The position numbers and the translations under genes are program-made. This document shows positions 1 through 8,520 of a stretch of 42,900 bases of DNA, piece after piece; positions within the stretch are counted from its first letter, which is position 1; each line of letters starts with the position of its first letter. Source of the DNA: CBHTSZ01 sp966095765 (GTDB taxonomy: Bacteria > Patescibacteriota > Saccharimonadia > Saccharimonadales > Saccharimonadaceae); the NCBI GenBank assembly GCA_966095765.1, contig CBHTSZ010000006.1, forward strand, positions 1 through 42,900, written 5' to 3'. The notes beneath the pieces are model-generated. The model was not told where the DNA came from. It worked only from the letters and a program-made list of their open reading frames with translations, and ran no database searches.

Positions 1-54
1 ACGCCTACGCCTACGCCTACGCCTACGCCTACGCCTACGCCTACGCCTACGCCT
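1..54 (+). repeat. Hexanucleotide tandem repeat (ACGCCT)x9
   Basis: Nine perfect head-to-tail copies of ACGCCT run to position 54; the window edge hides how many precede. They lie in frame in the partial CDS and encode Thr-Pro repeats. Perfect identity at DNA level, not only protein level, suggests recent slippage. Six-base units keep the frame, so copy number can vary without breaking the gene. Confidence 0.95.
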
Positions 55-174
55 AGTGAGCAGTCTCCCGCATCTACTCCCGTAATGCAACCAGGCCCCG
101 CACCAGTTCAAACACCTCCACAAGAAGCCGCCGCACAACAGCCACCACAGTCACCACAACCTCCTGTGCAATAG
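1..174 (+). CDS. C-terminal end of a TP-repeat/Pro-rich protein (partial)
   Basis: The frame is open from the first base of the window to a TAG at 172-174. It begins with nine tandem ACGCCT units, read as nine Thr-Pro dipeptides, followed by about 39 residues rich in Pro, Gln, Ala and Ser. The visible part is low-complexity and probably disordered; the folded domain, if any, lies upstream of the window, so no function can be given. The stop overlaps the GTG proposed as one start of prmC by one base, which suggests translational coupling in one operon. Genes before prmC are often prfA or rpmE, but nothing visible here supports either. Confidence 0.75.
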   Translation, partial: TPTPTPTPTPTPTPTPTPSEQSPASTPVMQPGPAPVQTPPQEAAAQQPPQSPQPPVQ

Positions 175-1040
175 TGTCTTCAGATGAGATACTAGACACT
201 ATGACTATCGAGCAATGGCTCACACAGGCGACACGAGAACTCGAAAAAGCCAATATCCCTAGCGCTCGGCTTGATGCCGAGCTGCTGCTTTGCTATATGC
301 TCGGCGTCGATCGCACGTGGCTCGTTGCGCACAACGACGACTCGCTTGCTCGTGCAGCTCTTTCACAAAAAGGCACCCCGCGGCGCGAAGGCCTCAAGGA
401 GTATGGCGAAAAGCTCTTGCTACGCCGCCTCAAGCGCGAGCCTATAGCCTACATCGTGGGTCGAAAAGATTTCTACGGCCGTGAGTTTATAGTTACGCCT
501 GATGTACTTATCCCGCGGCCAGAGACTGAGGTTATGGTCGAGCTGCTGACGTTGCCCGCTGAAAGCGCCGAGACATTAATCGACGTCGGCACGGGCAGCG
601 GGGCTATCGCTGTCACCGCCAAACTCACCTTCCCCCACCTCAAAGTAGAAGGGGTAGATGTTAGTGACGAGGCACTAAAAGTTGCAAAGAAAAACGCTAA
701 AACCTTTGGTGCCTCAGTGCGCTTTTACCGATCCGATCTCCTGGAAAAAGCCGGGAGTCACTACGATGTTATCTGCGCTAACCTACCGTATGTCTCGAGA
801 GAATGGCAGGTTTCACCAGACGTCAACGCTGAGCCAGATCTGGCGCTCTACGCCGATGACGACGGCTTAGCCCTTATCAAAAAACTGATCAAACAAGCAA
901 CTATAAAGCAATCGGCCGGCAATTACCTCCTCCTCGAAGCCGACCCTCGCCAGCACGATACAATTATTGAGCATGGCCACAGCCATGGCTATGCCATGCA
1001 CCAAGTTGAAGGTTTTATCGTCGTTCTCGAAAAGAAGTAA
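174..1040 (+). CDS. prmC: Peptide chain release factor N5-glutamine methyltransferase PrmC
   Basis: PrmC (HemK) methylates the Gln of the GGQ motif in release factors RF1/RF2, using S-adenosylmethionine, and so tunes translation termination. An N-terminal helical domain (about residues 10-100) is followed by a Rossmann methyltransferase domain. The SAM-binding motif DVGTGSGAIA is at 137-146. The substrate-Gln motif is NLPY at 193-196, where most family members have NPPY. Length (288 aa) is normal. The GTG start at 174 overlaps the upstream stop; an in-frame ATG at 201 begins MTIEQWL, which matches the usual PrmC N-terminus better and may be the true start. It converges on the HtrA gene with a 5-nt gap. 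Confidence 0.93.
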   Translation: MSSDEILDTMTIEQWLTQATRELEKANIPSARLDAELLLCYMLGVDRTWLVAHNDDSLARAALSQKGTPRREGLKEYGEKLLLRRLKREPIAYIVGRKDFYGREFIVTPDVLIPRPETEVMVELLTLPAESAETLIDVGTGSGAIAVTAKLTFPHLKVEGVDVSDEALKVAKKNAKTFGASVRFYRSDLLEKAGSHYDVICANLPYVSREWQVSPDVNAEPDLALYADDDGLALIKKLIKQATIKQSAGNYLLLEADPRQHDTIIEHGHSHGYAMHQVEGFIVVLEKK

Positions 1041-1045
1041 TTCAT

Positions 1046-2230
1046 CTAGGAGCTAGGATAAGTGGCAAGCGTTACAGATACCGTTACTTCTTTGCCATCA
1101 CGCAGATACGTCACCGATACTTTATCTCCAGGTTGATGCTCTGAGATAGCACTCAGGAGCGGATGATTCGCATCAATCTTCTTGTTATCGACTTTAGTGA
1201 TAATATCTCCCGCACGAAGACCCGCCTTGGCTGCTGGGCTGCCCGGGGTAACTGCATCTCTGCTCTCGTTTACGATGTACGCACCGTGCTTAGCCTGGAG
1301 ATTATACTCCTTTACTAGCTCGCTCGTAATGCCGATATGCGCGACGCCGAGAAACGCCCTGGACAGTTTGCCGGTCGTAGTCACGCTCTTTATCAATCCT
1401 TTTGCATCATTGATTGGGATCGCAAAGCCGATACCCTCAGCCTCTTGATCGATTGCTGTGTTGATACCGATCACCTCGCCGTTCAGGTTCACGAGTGGAC
1501 CACCCGAGTTACCAGGGTTAATAGCAGCATCAGTCTGGAGTAGATTGCTAAGCTGTTCCGTTTCACCCCCGGTGCCATCGCCAGCGACGAGCGGACGACC
1601 CAAGCCCGAAATAATGCCTGAGGTGACGCTCGTTTGGTACTGCCCGAGAGCGTTACCGATGGCCACAACCTTCTCGCCCACCTCTACTTGGGACGAATCA
1701 CCTATAGCCGCTGGTTTCAGGTTTTTACTGCCTTCGATCTTTAGAAAGGCGATGTCATTCGCCGGATCAACCCCGACAACCTTGACGCCTTCATAGGAAG
1801 TGCCGTCAGCAAGCACGACATCGACCTTATTGGCGTCGGCGACAACGTGGCGATTCGTGAGGACATAACCACTCTCAGAGATAATAATCCCCGTACCCGC
1901 ACCTTGCTGCGTATAGGAACGAAAGCCAAGTGACGCCTGGGATTCGGTCAGGATCGAGACGACGCTCGGGCTCACCCGCTCGGCAACATCGGCGACCACC
2001 TCACCTTCCTGTGAGACGATACTGCGCTTTTCACTGATAGACGGAGCCTCGGGTGGCTTTACGAATCCATAGGAAAGCGCCGTCCACGCCCCCAAAAAGC
2101 TCACTGCAAAACAGAAAAAGCCGAGTGCCGCCGTTCGCAGGAGCGGTGAGTGGTTTTGCGGTGATTCGGGTAGCTTTCGAGGCTTCGCATGCATTGCTTG
2201 TTTGGCGTGGTTCGAAGGTTTTTCTGTCAT
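1046..2230 (-). CDS. HtrA/DegP-like membrane-anchored serine protease with PDZ domain
   Basis: A trypsin-fold protease that degrades or senses misfolded exported proteins. A basic N-terminus leads to one membrane segment at about 31-53, so the catalytic part should face outside. The triad is visible: H128 in TNRHVV, D159 in NDIAFLK and S242 in GNSGGPL. One PDZ domain follows at about 300-390, with a GLRAGDIITKVD core. Length (394 aa) and the TM-protease-single PDZ order are those of Gram-positive-type HtrA. The ATG is preceded by AGAAAGGGT at a sensible distance. The next gene upstream, 56 nt away on the same strand, encodes a membrane protein and may be co-transcribed. Confidence 0.93.
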   Translation of the reverse strand: MTEKPSNHAKQAMHAKPRKLPESPQNHSPLLRTAALGFFCFAVSFLGAWTALSYGFVKPPEAPSISEKRSIVSQEGEVVADVAERVSPSVVSILTESQASLGFRSYTQQGAGTGIIISESGYVLTNRHVVADANKVDVVLADGTSYEGVKVVGVDPANDIAFLKIEGSKNLKPAAIGDSSQVEVGEKVVAIGNALGQYQTSVTSGIISGLGRPLVAGDGTGGETEQLSNLLQTDAAINPGNSGGPLVNLNGEVIGINTAIDQEAEGIGFAIPINDAKGLIKSVTTTGKLSRAFLGVAHIGITSELVKEYNLQAKHGAYIVNESRDAVTPGSPAAKAGLRAGDIITKVDNKKIDANHPLLSAISEHQPGDKVSVTYLRDGKEVTVSVTLATYPSS

Positions 2231-2285
2231 TTTTTACCCTTTCTTTGTTACTGTTTTCGTAAAAAGCAGAAGGAAATGCGGAAAC

Positions 2286-3122
2286 TTACAGTGCAGTGAT
2301 ATCGATCGAGCCGTTGAAGAAGACGAGCAAAATAACAAGCGCTGCAATGCTAAAGATCGTTGCGGCCCGTGCATCCTTTACTGCTTTTTTATTATCCGGT
2401 GAATGGAACGAATCATACCAGCGAATCGCCACAAAGCTGAGCAGCGTCACAACGAGTGCAATCTGTGGGATCATCAGCTGTTTATCAGCGGCGACAGCAG
2501 CATTCTGATAGATCGAGTAAGCAATGGTCCAGTGGTGTGCGAGCCATGCCAGCTCAGCGAGTACGAAGCCCCAGATCAGGCTCAGGAATGAGCGCTCATC
2601 CTCACCCTTGAACGAACTCAGTGCGTGCCTCGCGGTCATATAACCGATAATCCATGCGAGTAAGACAGTGAGGAAGCTGCTGTCCGTAATAAACGGCTTG
2701 AGTTCAAAGCCATGCGCCAGGCTAAACAGTGCGGTAAGCGAGATAAACTGCCCTACTGCCGCCTGCACTAGCACCCATCGCTGTACCGTGTGCGGCTTGA
2801 GGACAAGTAGCCAGAACGCAAACAGTGCTGCGAGAAGTGCCGCAACCCACGGTGTCGAGGCTGCAGTCAGCAACATTAACGTGACGACACTGATGCCAAC
2901 CATGAAGTCGACGAAGTTCGCCTGGAGATTAGCAAACCAAAAGCGCGGACGCACCGCGACCACACGCCACTTACTGAGAAGCACTAGCACATAGGCGAGG
3001 TATGGCAAATCAATACCTGGTGATACGAGAATGAACAACGCAGCCGCGTAGGCGATGTTCAACAAGATGTAGACCACGTCGCTCCAACGGGAGCGTCGGG
3101 CTGCTAGTTTAATAAGCTCCAT
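2286..3122 (-). CDS. Multi-pass membrane protein, function unknown
   Basis: I do not recognise a family. The protein (278 aa from the chosen ATG) has about seven to eight hydrophobic stretches with short loops and almost no soluble domain; a basic N-terminal KLAARRSRW precedes the first helix, suggesting an inside N-terminus. A TTG two codons upstream (3128) would also work. The start lies inside the 3' end of the LCP gene, so translation is probably coupled, and the product may act in the same cell-envelope process. HtrA follows downstream. There are no His, Cys or charged motifs in the helices that would point to a transporter or enzyme class. Confidence 0.8.
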   Translation of the reverse strand: MELIKLAARRSRWSDVVYILLNIAYAAALFILVSPGIDLPYLAYVLVLLSKWRVVAVRPRFWFANLQANFVDFMVGISVVTLMLLTAASTPWVAALLAALFAFWLLVLKPHTVQRWVLVQAAVGQFISLTALFSLAHGFELKPFITDSSFLTVLLAWIIGYMTARHALSSFKGEDERSFLSLIWGFVLAELAWLAHHWTIAYSIYQNAAVAADKQLMIPQIALVVTLLSFVAIRWYDSFHSPDNKKAVKDARAATIFSIAALVILLVFFNGSIDITAL

Positions 3123-4710
3123 TTCCAACGATTATAACAAAGTCGGCGTCAGACTGCACCCCGCCCGGCAACACCGTACCACTAGGGCTGCTACCGAGGA
3201 TGGACTTAAGCTTCGCGAGGGCCTGCGGCTTCTTGCCACCGCTGAGGTCATACCAAACATAATCACCGTAGGCACTGTCAGTATCGGTGTCGCCAGTCGA
3301 GACATCCGTAAAGCCTGCGGCTGTGAGTTCGGCAGCCTTTTTGCCAGCCAAACCTGCATAGTCGGAACCGTTGAGAACCTCGATCGCCGGCTCTTCACTG
3401 CTCGTCGTGCTGATTGTCAGCTTTTGACGGACAAATCGCTGCACCTGCTCAAACTCGTAGAGACCAGCAACAGGCCGGACAACGCTCTGCCCGCTAACGT
3501 TACCGGTTGTCAGCACCGCCTTGCCTGGTTCAACCAAACTGACGCGCTTGATGCTTGCCGATGGTATTTCGCCAGCGAGCGAGATCAGCGTCTTTACTTC
3601 ACTGGCTGAAAAGTTTGTTCGGACATTATCGCCAAGCGCATCAAGAATACCGCTCACTGCGACCGGGTTTGCGAGCGTACCGGCGCTGGCTGCCTTGTCT
3701 TTGAGCGCCATGATGATCTTTTGCTGATATTGTTCTCGGTCAAAGTTACCGCCGCCGAGACCGTAACCGCCAGCAGCATTCCTGGCACGAGCAAGTGCGA
3801 GCGCCTGGTCGCCGTTGAGGTGCGCTGGACCGTTTGGCCACTTCACATAGTTACACTTAAAGTTACAAGCCCAGTCGAAGTTACGGTCGAGGATTCCTCG
3901 AGGGTCATCACTATCAATCTCAACGGTAACCCCACCGACGGCGTTTACCGTGTCACGAACAACCGTATAGTTGACGTGTGCGTAGTACTGGATATCAAGC
4001 CCAAAGCTCTCGCCAACAGTATCCATGAGCTTCTTGGCGCCATCCGGCTCAGCGCCTCCATCAAGTCCACACTCATAGACGACGTTGATCTTACCCTCAT
4101 AACCGCTCATACAGGCTTCGCCATACTTCACCCAGAGGTCACGAGGCACGCTGATCATGACAGCATTTTTCGTCTTTTGATCGATGCTGATAATCATGAT
4201 CGAGTCAGTGAGGTTTGCGCCAGCGTCTTCGTGGCTTGGGTCGTCCTCTGACGTACCAAATACGAGGATGTTTGATCGTCCGTACTGGTCTGTCTTGAGT
4301 GTTGCCCCCTGTCCCAAGAGATCAAAGATGCTACCGCTAAAGAGCTTGCTTGAAGTCATAAAGATCTTGATACCAAAATACGCACCAAAAAGGAGTGCGA
4401 TGAGCAGTACGATCGTGACGATACGCTTACGAGTGAGGCCGAGGAACCGGCGGCGCGGCTTCTTTGGTGCTTCATTGTCGAGCGCGTTGAGCTGTTCGCT
4501 CAGCTCTCGCTTAGAAATCGAAGGAGTAGGAGCGGTTTGTGGTTTTGGCAACTCTTCCCCGATAACACGACGAGGCGCATTATCTTGGTTTTGCAAAAAC
4601 TGACCAGGAATGGCTGGTTTTTCGTTAAGATTCTGGCGTCCGACACCCACCTGCGAACTGCGGCGGGGCACAAACCCATCCAAGCTTTGTTGTCTTCGTC
4701 TATTTTCCAT
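3109..4710 (-). CDS. LytR-CpsA-Psr (LCP) family cell-wall glycopolymer ligase with LytR_C domain
   Basis: LCP enzymes move undecaprenyl-pyrophosphate-linked glycopolymers onto peptidoglycan at the outer membrane face. A disordered basic/Pro-rich cytoplasmic region (about 1-95) is followed by one transmembrane helix at about 97-117 and then the LCP domain. The LCP hallmarks are present: a TDSIMIISID strand, ISVPRDLWV, and the ARARNAAGG and NFDREQYQQ stretch whose arginines bind pyrophosphate. The C-terminal ~90 residues, starting near AIEVLNGS, match the LytR_C domain. At 533 aa it is typical of a two-domain LCP. A TATAGT element lies about 28 nt upstream of the ATG. Its 3' end overlaps the following membrane-protein gene. 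Confidence 0.92.
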   Translation of the reverse strand: MENRRRQQSLDGFVPRRSSQVGVGRQNLNEKPAIPGQFLQNQDNAPRRVIGEELPKPQTAPTPSISKRELSEQLNALDNEAPKKPRRRFLGLTRKRIVTIVLLIALLFGAYFGIKIFMTSSKLFSGSIFDLLGQGATLKTDQYGRSNILVFGTSEDDPSHEDAGANLTDSIMIISIDQKTKNAVMISVPRDLWVKYGEACMSGYEGKINVVYECGLDGGAEPDGAKKLMDTVGESFGLDIQYYAHVNYTVVRDTVNAVGGVTVEIDSDDPRGILDRNFDWACNFKCNYVKWPNGPAHLNGDQALALARARNAAGGYGLGGGNFDREQYQQKIIMALKDKAASAGTLANPVAVSGILDALGDNVRTNFSASEVKTLISLAGEIPSASIKRVSLVEPGKAVLTTGNVSGQSVVRPVAGLYEFEQVQRFVRQKLTISTTSSEEPAIEVLNGSDYAGLAGKKAAELTAAGFTDVSTGDTDTDSAYGDYVWYDLSGGKKPQALAKLKSILGSSPSGTVLPGGVQSDADFVIIVGNGAY

Positions 4711-4796
4711 AAGAAAGAAATCTACCTACCAACTATAGCCGATTTCGGGCGAGAGCGTAAGCACATTTTGCCCTGTTTTTCAGGCACGCCGCCATG

Positions 4797-4802
4797 TATG
4801 CT
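4797..4802 (+). promoter_or_regulatory. -10 element (TATGCT) for lepB, leaderless layout
   Basis: TATGCT sits 8 nt before the lepB ATG at 4811. No Shine-Dalgarno is possible if transcription starts about 7 nt after the hexamer. No convincing -35 is visible. Confidence 0.45.
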
Positions 4803-4810
4803 AGTAAGGT

Positions 4811-5416
4811 ATGCGATCATTTCTCGACGCTCATCCAGGCATCAAAGATATCCTTGGGATTATCGGTTTTATCATTGCCGTCGTACTCGGCGCAGCCCTC
4901 ATTAACCAGTTCCTTTTCCGCAGCTTTAGTGTTTCCGGACCAAGTATGGAGCCAACTCTCTACACTGGCGACCGACTCATCGTGAACCGCTTACCTGTTA
5001 CCTGGGCACATCTCCAGGGCAAGAGCTACGTACCAAAGCGTGGCCAGGTCATCGTTTTCCGAAATCCACACTGGCTACCAGGCGGGTTCGATGAATACAT
5101 CGTCAAACGTGTCATCGCTTTCCCTGGCGAGCGCGTAACAGTCGCAAATGGCGTCATGAAGGTCTATAACGAAGAACACCCGCGAGGCTTTCTCGTAGAC
5201 GAGGTGCACCCAGGCGCCACAAGCCCAACCGCTGGAGAAGTCGATACGATCGTACCAGAAGATGAGTTGTTCGTTGCAGGCGACCACCGCCAAGAAGGTT
5301 TTTCGCTCGACTCACGTGATGGTCTCGGCACCATCCCCTATAACGACCTGATCGGCCCAGTGGCGATGCGTATCTATCCGTTCACCCAACTCCAACTGTT
5401 TAGCGCAGTAGAGTAA
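4811..5416 (+). CDS. lepB: Signal peptidase I
   Basis: Type I signal peptidase removes signal peptides from exported preproteins on the outer membrane face. A single N-terminal membrane segment spans about 13-34. Catalytic S45 lies in SGPSMEPTL (box B) and general-base K99 in EYIVKRVIAFPGE (box D). The box E region reads GDHRQEGFSLDSRDGLG, close to the canonical GDN-S-DSR-G. Length (201 aa) is usual for a Gram-positive-like enzyme. The gene diverges from the LCP gene and converges exactly on parB: the two stop codons abut at 5416/5417, leaving no room for a terminator. Confidence 0.95.
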   Translation: MRSFLDAHPGIKDILGIIGFIIAVVLGAALINQFLFRSFSVSGPSMEPTLYTGDRLIVNRLPVTWAHLQGKSYVPKRGQVIVFRNPHWLPGGFDEYIVKRVIAFPGERVTVANGVMKVYNEEHPRGFLVDEVHPGATSPTAGEVDTIVPEDELFVAGDHRQEGFSLDSRDGLGTIPYNDLIGPVAMRIYPFTQLQLFSAVE

Positions 5417-6304
5417 CTAAAGAAACTTCTTTTGCAGCTCGTCCAGCTCTTCTTCTGAGCTGTAGCTGATGATAATCTGACCGCCCTTGGCAGTAGTCTT
5501 TTGTACGACTGGCAAACTAAGCCGCTCAGAGAGACGTTTCGTAAAGGTCGTTTCCTGACGGGTATGCTTGATGCCGCTTTCCTGGCGTGCAGCAGGTTTT
5601 TCACCACGCTTATAGCCGACAACATATTGCTCAGCTTTTCGCACGCTCCAGCCTTCACGAACGATGAGCTGCAAGAGCTCAGCTTGCGCCTGTTCGTCAT
5701 CGAGCGCGAGGATCTGACGGGCGTGACCCTCAGATATCCAACCATCGACGAGCGCCTGCTTGGCATCGTCTGGCAATTGGAGAAGCCGGAGGATATTGCT
5801 AATCGTGCTGACCGCCTTGCCGCCAACGCGGTGGCCAATCTCTTCGTAGGTCAAGTTGAACTGGGTGTGTAGTTTGAGATACGCCGTCGCGGTCTCAAGC
5901 GGATTAAGATCACGGCGCTGCAAGTTCTCGATGAGCGCAAGCTCAAGCTTGTGCTGCTCAGAGAGTGTGCGGACGATAACCGGCACTTTATCAAGTTCAG
6001 CAATCCCAGCGGCACGCCAACGACGTTCACCGGCGACAATCTGATAGCCACCCTTCGTCGGGGTGACGACAAGCGGCTGGATAATACCGTGTTCTTTGAT
6101 CGAAGCAGCAAGCTCATGAAGCGCTTCTTCATCAAAATGGCGGCGCGGTTGATCAGGATTCGGACTGATTTCGACACGCTTGACATAACGCAGCTCCGAA
6201 GACTGTTCATTGCCGGCGGTCGGATCAAAGGTTTCGTCGAGCACGTCGGTTGGAATCAATGACTCAAAGCTGCGTCCTAAACCAGTTGATTTTTTAGCTG
6301 ACAC
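5417..6304 (-). CDS. parB: Chromosome partitioning protein ParB (CTPase, parS-binding)
   Basis: ParB loads at parS, slides as a CTP-dependent clamp and is segregated by ParA. The CTP-binding motif GERRWRAAG is at about 92-100, the ENLQRRDLNP motif at about 126-135, and the helix-turn-helix near VGGKAVSTISNILRLLQLP. The C-terminal dimerisation region contains KGGQIIISYSSEEELDELQK. Length (295 aa) is normal. The start overlaps the end of parA by 11 nt, so the two are coupled. No obvious parS palindrome was seen by eye in the window. Confidence 0.95.
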   Translation of the reverse strand: MSAKKSTGLGRSFESLIPTDVLDETFDPTAGNEQSSELRYVKRVEISPNPDQPRRHFDEEALHELAASIKEHGIIQPLVVTPTKGGYQIVAGERRWRAAGIAELDKVPVIVRTLSEQHKLELALIENLQRRDLNPLETATAYLKLHTQFNLTYEEIGHRVGGKAVSTISNILRLLQLPDDAKQALVDGWISEGHARQILALDDEQAQAELLQLIVREGWSVRKAEQYVVGYKRGEKPAARQESGIKHTRQETTFTKRLSERLSLPVVQKTTAKGGQIIISYSSEEELDELQKKFL

Positions 6305-7061
6305 GGTCGATAACCTCCTTGGTCAAGGCTTTGTAGGCCCGAGCACCCTTGCTCCATTTGTCATATGCACCCACCGGCTCACCATGGCTTGGTGCCTCAG
6401 CAATACGAACATTGCGAGGAATCGTCGTTTCGAACACCTTGCCCGGGAAATGCTTCTGAATCTCTGTCAGGACCTGGCGTGAGAGCATCGTGCGGCTGTC
6501 CATCATCGTGACGAGCACACCGATCAGTTCAAGGGTCGGGTTCATACCTTTGCGAACCAGCTTCATCGTCTCGAGCAGCTGTCCAAGGCCTTCCATGGCG
6601 TAGAACTCTGCCTGAACCGGCAAAAGTACGTAGTTTGCAGCGATGAGGCCATTGACAGTAAGGAGGCTCAAGCTCGGTGGGCTGTCGATAAGCACGAAAT
6701 CGTACCCCTCAGCACCTTCGAGTGCGAGCTTGAGGCGTGAAAAGCGTTTCTCCGCACTCGCGAGTTCAACTTCGGTGTTTGCGAGCTCAGGGGTCGCTGG
6801 AACGATAAACAGGTTCTTCGTTTCGGTCGGCTGCACGACAGCAGCAAGCGGTGCCTGATTCATGATGACATCACGAACTGTCTTCTCGAGCGCGTTCTTA
6901 TCGAGGCCGAGACCGCTCGTCGCGTTACCCTGCGGGTCAAAGTCTACCAGCAGCACCCTTTTGCCCGCTTTCGCGAGACAGTAGGCTACGTTGACTGTGG
7001 TTGTCGTCTTGCCGACACCACCTTTTTGATTCGTCACTGCGATGACAACTGGTTTTGACAC
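6294..7061 (-). CDS. parA: Chromosome partitioning ATPase ParA
   Basis: A Walker-type ATPase that forms gradients on the nucleoid and moves ParB-parS complexes. The deviant Walker A motif KGGVGKTT is at 13-20 with the signature lysine, and Walker B is in FVLIDSPPSLSLL. The size (255 aa) is that of chromosomal Soj/ParA without an N-terminal DNA-binding extension. It starts at GTG, 13 nt after a GAGGGAAAG ribosome site. An extended -10 (TGC then TATACT, 7094-7099) lies upstream, giving a leader of about 25 nt. It forms a two-gene operon with parB. Confidence 0.95.
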   Translation of the reverse strand: MSKPVVIAVTNQKGGVGKTTTTVNVAYCLAKAGKRVLLVDFDPQGNATSGLGLDKNALEKTVRDVIMNQAPLAAVVQPTETKNLFIVPATPELANTEVELASAEKRFSRLKLALEGAEGYDFVLIDSPPSLSLLTVNGLIAANYVLLPVQAEFYAMEGLGQLLETMKLVRKGMNPTLELIGVLVTMMDSRTMLSRQVLTEIQKHFPGKVFETTIPRNVRIAEAPSHGEPVGAYDKWSKGARAYKALTKEVIDRVS

Positions 7062-7093
7062 CTGTTTGCTTTCCCTCTCTGTTAGTACTTCCT

Positions 7094-7099
7094 AGTATA
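7094..7099 (-). promoter_or_regulatory. Extended -10 (TGC-TATACT) for parAB
   Basis: On the minus strand TATACT is preceded directly by TGC, an extended -10. A -35 match is weak, as expected when the TGn motif compensates. The leader before the GTG carries the ribosome site. Confidence 0.5.
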
Positions 7100-7110
7100 G
7101 CATGCGTGAA

Positions 7111-7141
7111 AACAAAAATACGCCCCATGTGGAGCGTATTT
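7111..7141 (-). terminator. Intrinsic terminator after rplU
   Basis: The arms AAATACGC (7116-7123) and GCGTATTT (7134-7141) are perfectly complementary and are followed on the minus strand by a T-rich tail (TTTTTGTTTT). It ends the rplU transcript 13 nt after its stop and separates it from parAB. Confidence 0.85.
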
Positions 7142-7156
7142 CGTTGATCGGTCAGG

Positions 7157-7465
7157 TTACTTTGCGATCTTGCCGATAGTGATACGGCTGTACTGCTGGC
7201 GGTGGCCAGTTTCCTTGTGAACGCGCTTCTTAGCTTTGAAACGGATCACGCGGATTTTCTCACCTTTGACTTCCGGCTCGGTGACAGTCGCCTTGATCTT
7301 GTAACCAGCTACTGCTGGTGCGCCGATCTCAACGTTCTTGCCATCGAATACCATCAGTGGGTCGAGTGAGAGCTCTTTTGTTCCATCCGGGAGGCGGTCC
7401 ACCAGGAGGGACTCTTTTTCGGCGACAACGTATTGCTTGCCACCAACTCGAACGACTGCTTTCAT
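7157..7465 (-). CDS. rplU: 50S ribosomal protein bL21
   Basis: bL21 binds 23S rRNA in the large subunit. The 102-aa sequence starts MKAVVRVGGKQYVV and carries the conserved block VIRFKAKKRVHKETGHRQQ ending in ITIGKI, both diagnostic. It is a single-gene unit: a near-consensus promoter at 7505-7533 reads into it and a terminator follows directly. The usual partner rpmA (bL27) is not next to it. Confidence 0.97.
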   Translation of the reverse strand: MKAVVRVGGKQYVVAEKESLLVDRLPDGTKELSLDPLMVFDGKNVEIGAPAVAGYKIKATVTEPEVKGEKIRVIRFKAKKRVHKETGHRQQYSRITIGKIAK

Positions 7466-7504
7466 GGTTAGTTCCCTATGACTTATTTTTTAACTCAAGG
7501 GAAG

Positions 7505-7533
7505 ATTGTAACAGAGATAGTCGCCTCTGTAAA
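7505..7533 (-). promoter_or_regulatory. rplU promoter (TTTACA-17-TACAAT)
   Basis: On the minus strand the -35 is TTTACA (7528-7533) and the -10 TACAAT (7505-7510), with a 17-nt spacer and a TGT extension before the -10. It lies just past the stop of the preceding gene and gives a leader of about 33 nt. Confidence 0.8.
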
Positions 7534-7536
7534 GAG

Positions 7537-8196
7537 CTATGTCTTGATGATCGACTCAGGGACACCGTACTTGGTCATCAATGCCTCGGTTTCAGGGCCA
7601 GAACCCTGGGCGCAAAATAGCACTAGCCAAAGTCCACCAGACTTCTTAGAGACACATGAGGCTCCGCCAGCACCGCCAACTACGCCAACACTTGTCCTCG
7701 CAAATGGAAGTTCGAGCTTATCTACAGTAGTAGTAAGCTTATCCTTCTCTGCGCCTTTTGCAGCGTGCCAGTATGCCATCACTGACTCAGCGATTAGCTC
7801 TTTATCTGTCTTTGTCTTTCCCTCGACGATTGTGGAATCATCGTTCTTTTTTTCACTAGCTTTTGCAAGGTTGGCTTGTGCAGCTTGCAGCTGGCTCTGT
7901 GTGCTCGTTAACTGTTTCCTTGCAGCGTCAGCTTCACTCCACTGCCAGTACGCGAGCGCGCCTAAACCTGTGAGAAGCAGTATCACGAGACCACCGAGCA
8001 GCCACTTTCCGGCACCACCTTTCTTCTTTGGCGTCAAAGGTGAGGGTTGCTGCTGTACAGTCTCAAGTGTCGTCGGTTCGCCGCTTGGCGTTACGTACGT
8101 TTCCGGTTTTTCCTCGTATGCTGCCTGGAAATCGTTTGGTTTTTCGCTCGAAAGATCGTCCTGTTTTTGCGGCTGTTGGGGTTTAAAGTCGTCCAC
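7537..8196 (-). CDS. Hypothetical single-pass membrane protein with extracellular coiled coil
   Basis: No family is recognised. The N-terminal ~60 residues are Gln/Pro/Glu-rich and likely disordered in the cytoplasm. A basic KKKGGAGK stretch precedes one membrane helix at about 65-85. A short coiled coil rich in Ala/Gln/Lys (about 90-125) and a small globular tail follow. The tail contains two cysteines (in ASCVSKK and LFCAQG) that could form a disulfide. This layout resembles small envelope proteins common in Saccharibacteria. The GTG start has GCAGGAG 10 nt upstream. Its stop abuts the rplU promoter. Confidence 0.78.
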   Translation of the reverse strand: MDDFKPQQPQKQDDLSSEKPNDFQAAYEEKPETYVTPSGEPTTLETVQQQPSPLTPKKKGGAGKWLLGGLVILLLTGLGALAYWQWSEADAARKQLTSTQSQLQAAQANLAKASEKKNDDSTIVEGKTKTDKELIAESVMAYWHAAKGAEKDKLTTTVDKLELPFARTSVGVVGGAGGASCVSKKSGGLWLVLFCAQGSGPETEALMTKYGVPESIIKT

Positions 8197-8256
8197 GCTA
8201 AAATGCTCCTGCTTATATACCGCAAGTGTAGCAGAGATGGTGTAAAAAAGACTAGC

Positions 8257-8511
8257 CTAGCTGTCTTCGCTGAACTTGAACCACTCAGGGTCGCTTGCCA
8301 CATCGGCCTGGACCTCATCCCAGAACTGGGTCAGCTCGGTTGAGTCGGGGCGCTCGCTCAGCTCCCAGACATCATCGTGAGTTACCGGATCGTCTATGAT
8401 CGCCTGCGTCAGTTCGTCGTTATCAATTGGAACCGCACTCAGCTCCATCTGATGCGCGCTCAGGGTGATGTGTGGAAAATCAAGGTGGTGTTTGTGTTTC
8501 ATTTTTAACAT
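8257..8511 (-). CDS. Small acidic hypothetical protein
   Basis: The 84-aa product is rich in Asp/Glu and has no recognised family, signal peptide or membrane segment. The ATG at 8511 and one three codons later are both possible; neither has a strong ribosome site. It starts 9 nt after the stop of the gene at 8521-8805 and is probably the second gene of that unit. On the minus strand the stop is followed by a T6 run with only a weak stem. Confidence 0.6.
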   Translation of the reverse strand: MLKMKHKHHLDFPHITLSAHQMELSAVPIDNDELTQAIIDDPVTHDDVWELSERPDSTELTQFWDEVQADVASDPEWFKFSEDS

Positions 8512-8520
8512 GGTGGTTTT

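Noticed and set aside
1..54. CRISPR-like or satellite array
   Set aside because: The unit is only 6 nt, has no spacers and is in frame within a coding sequence.
1458..1796. A 112-codon plus-strand frame opposite the HtrA gene
   Set aside because: Antisense to the catalytic domain, which is conserved; no signals of its own.
3721..4251. A 176-codon plus-strand frame
   Set aside because: Antisense to the LCP domain; no recognisable protein features.
5417..7061. parS site near parAB
   Set aside because: No 16-bp palindrome close to the usual parS consensus was found by eye here; CACGTG at 36104-36120 is a terminator stem.
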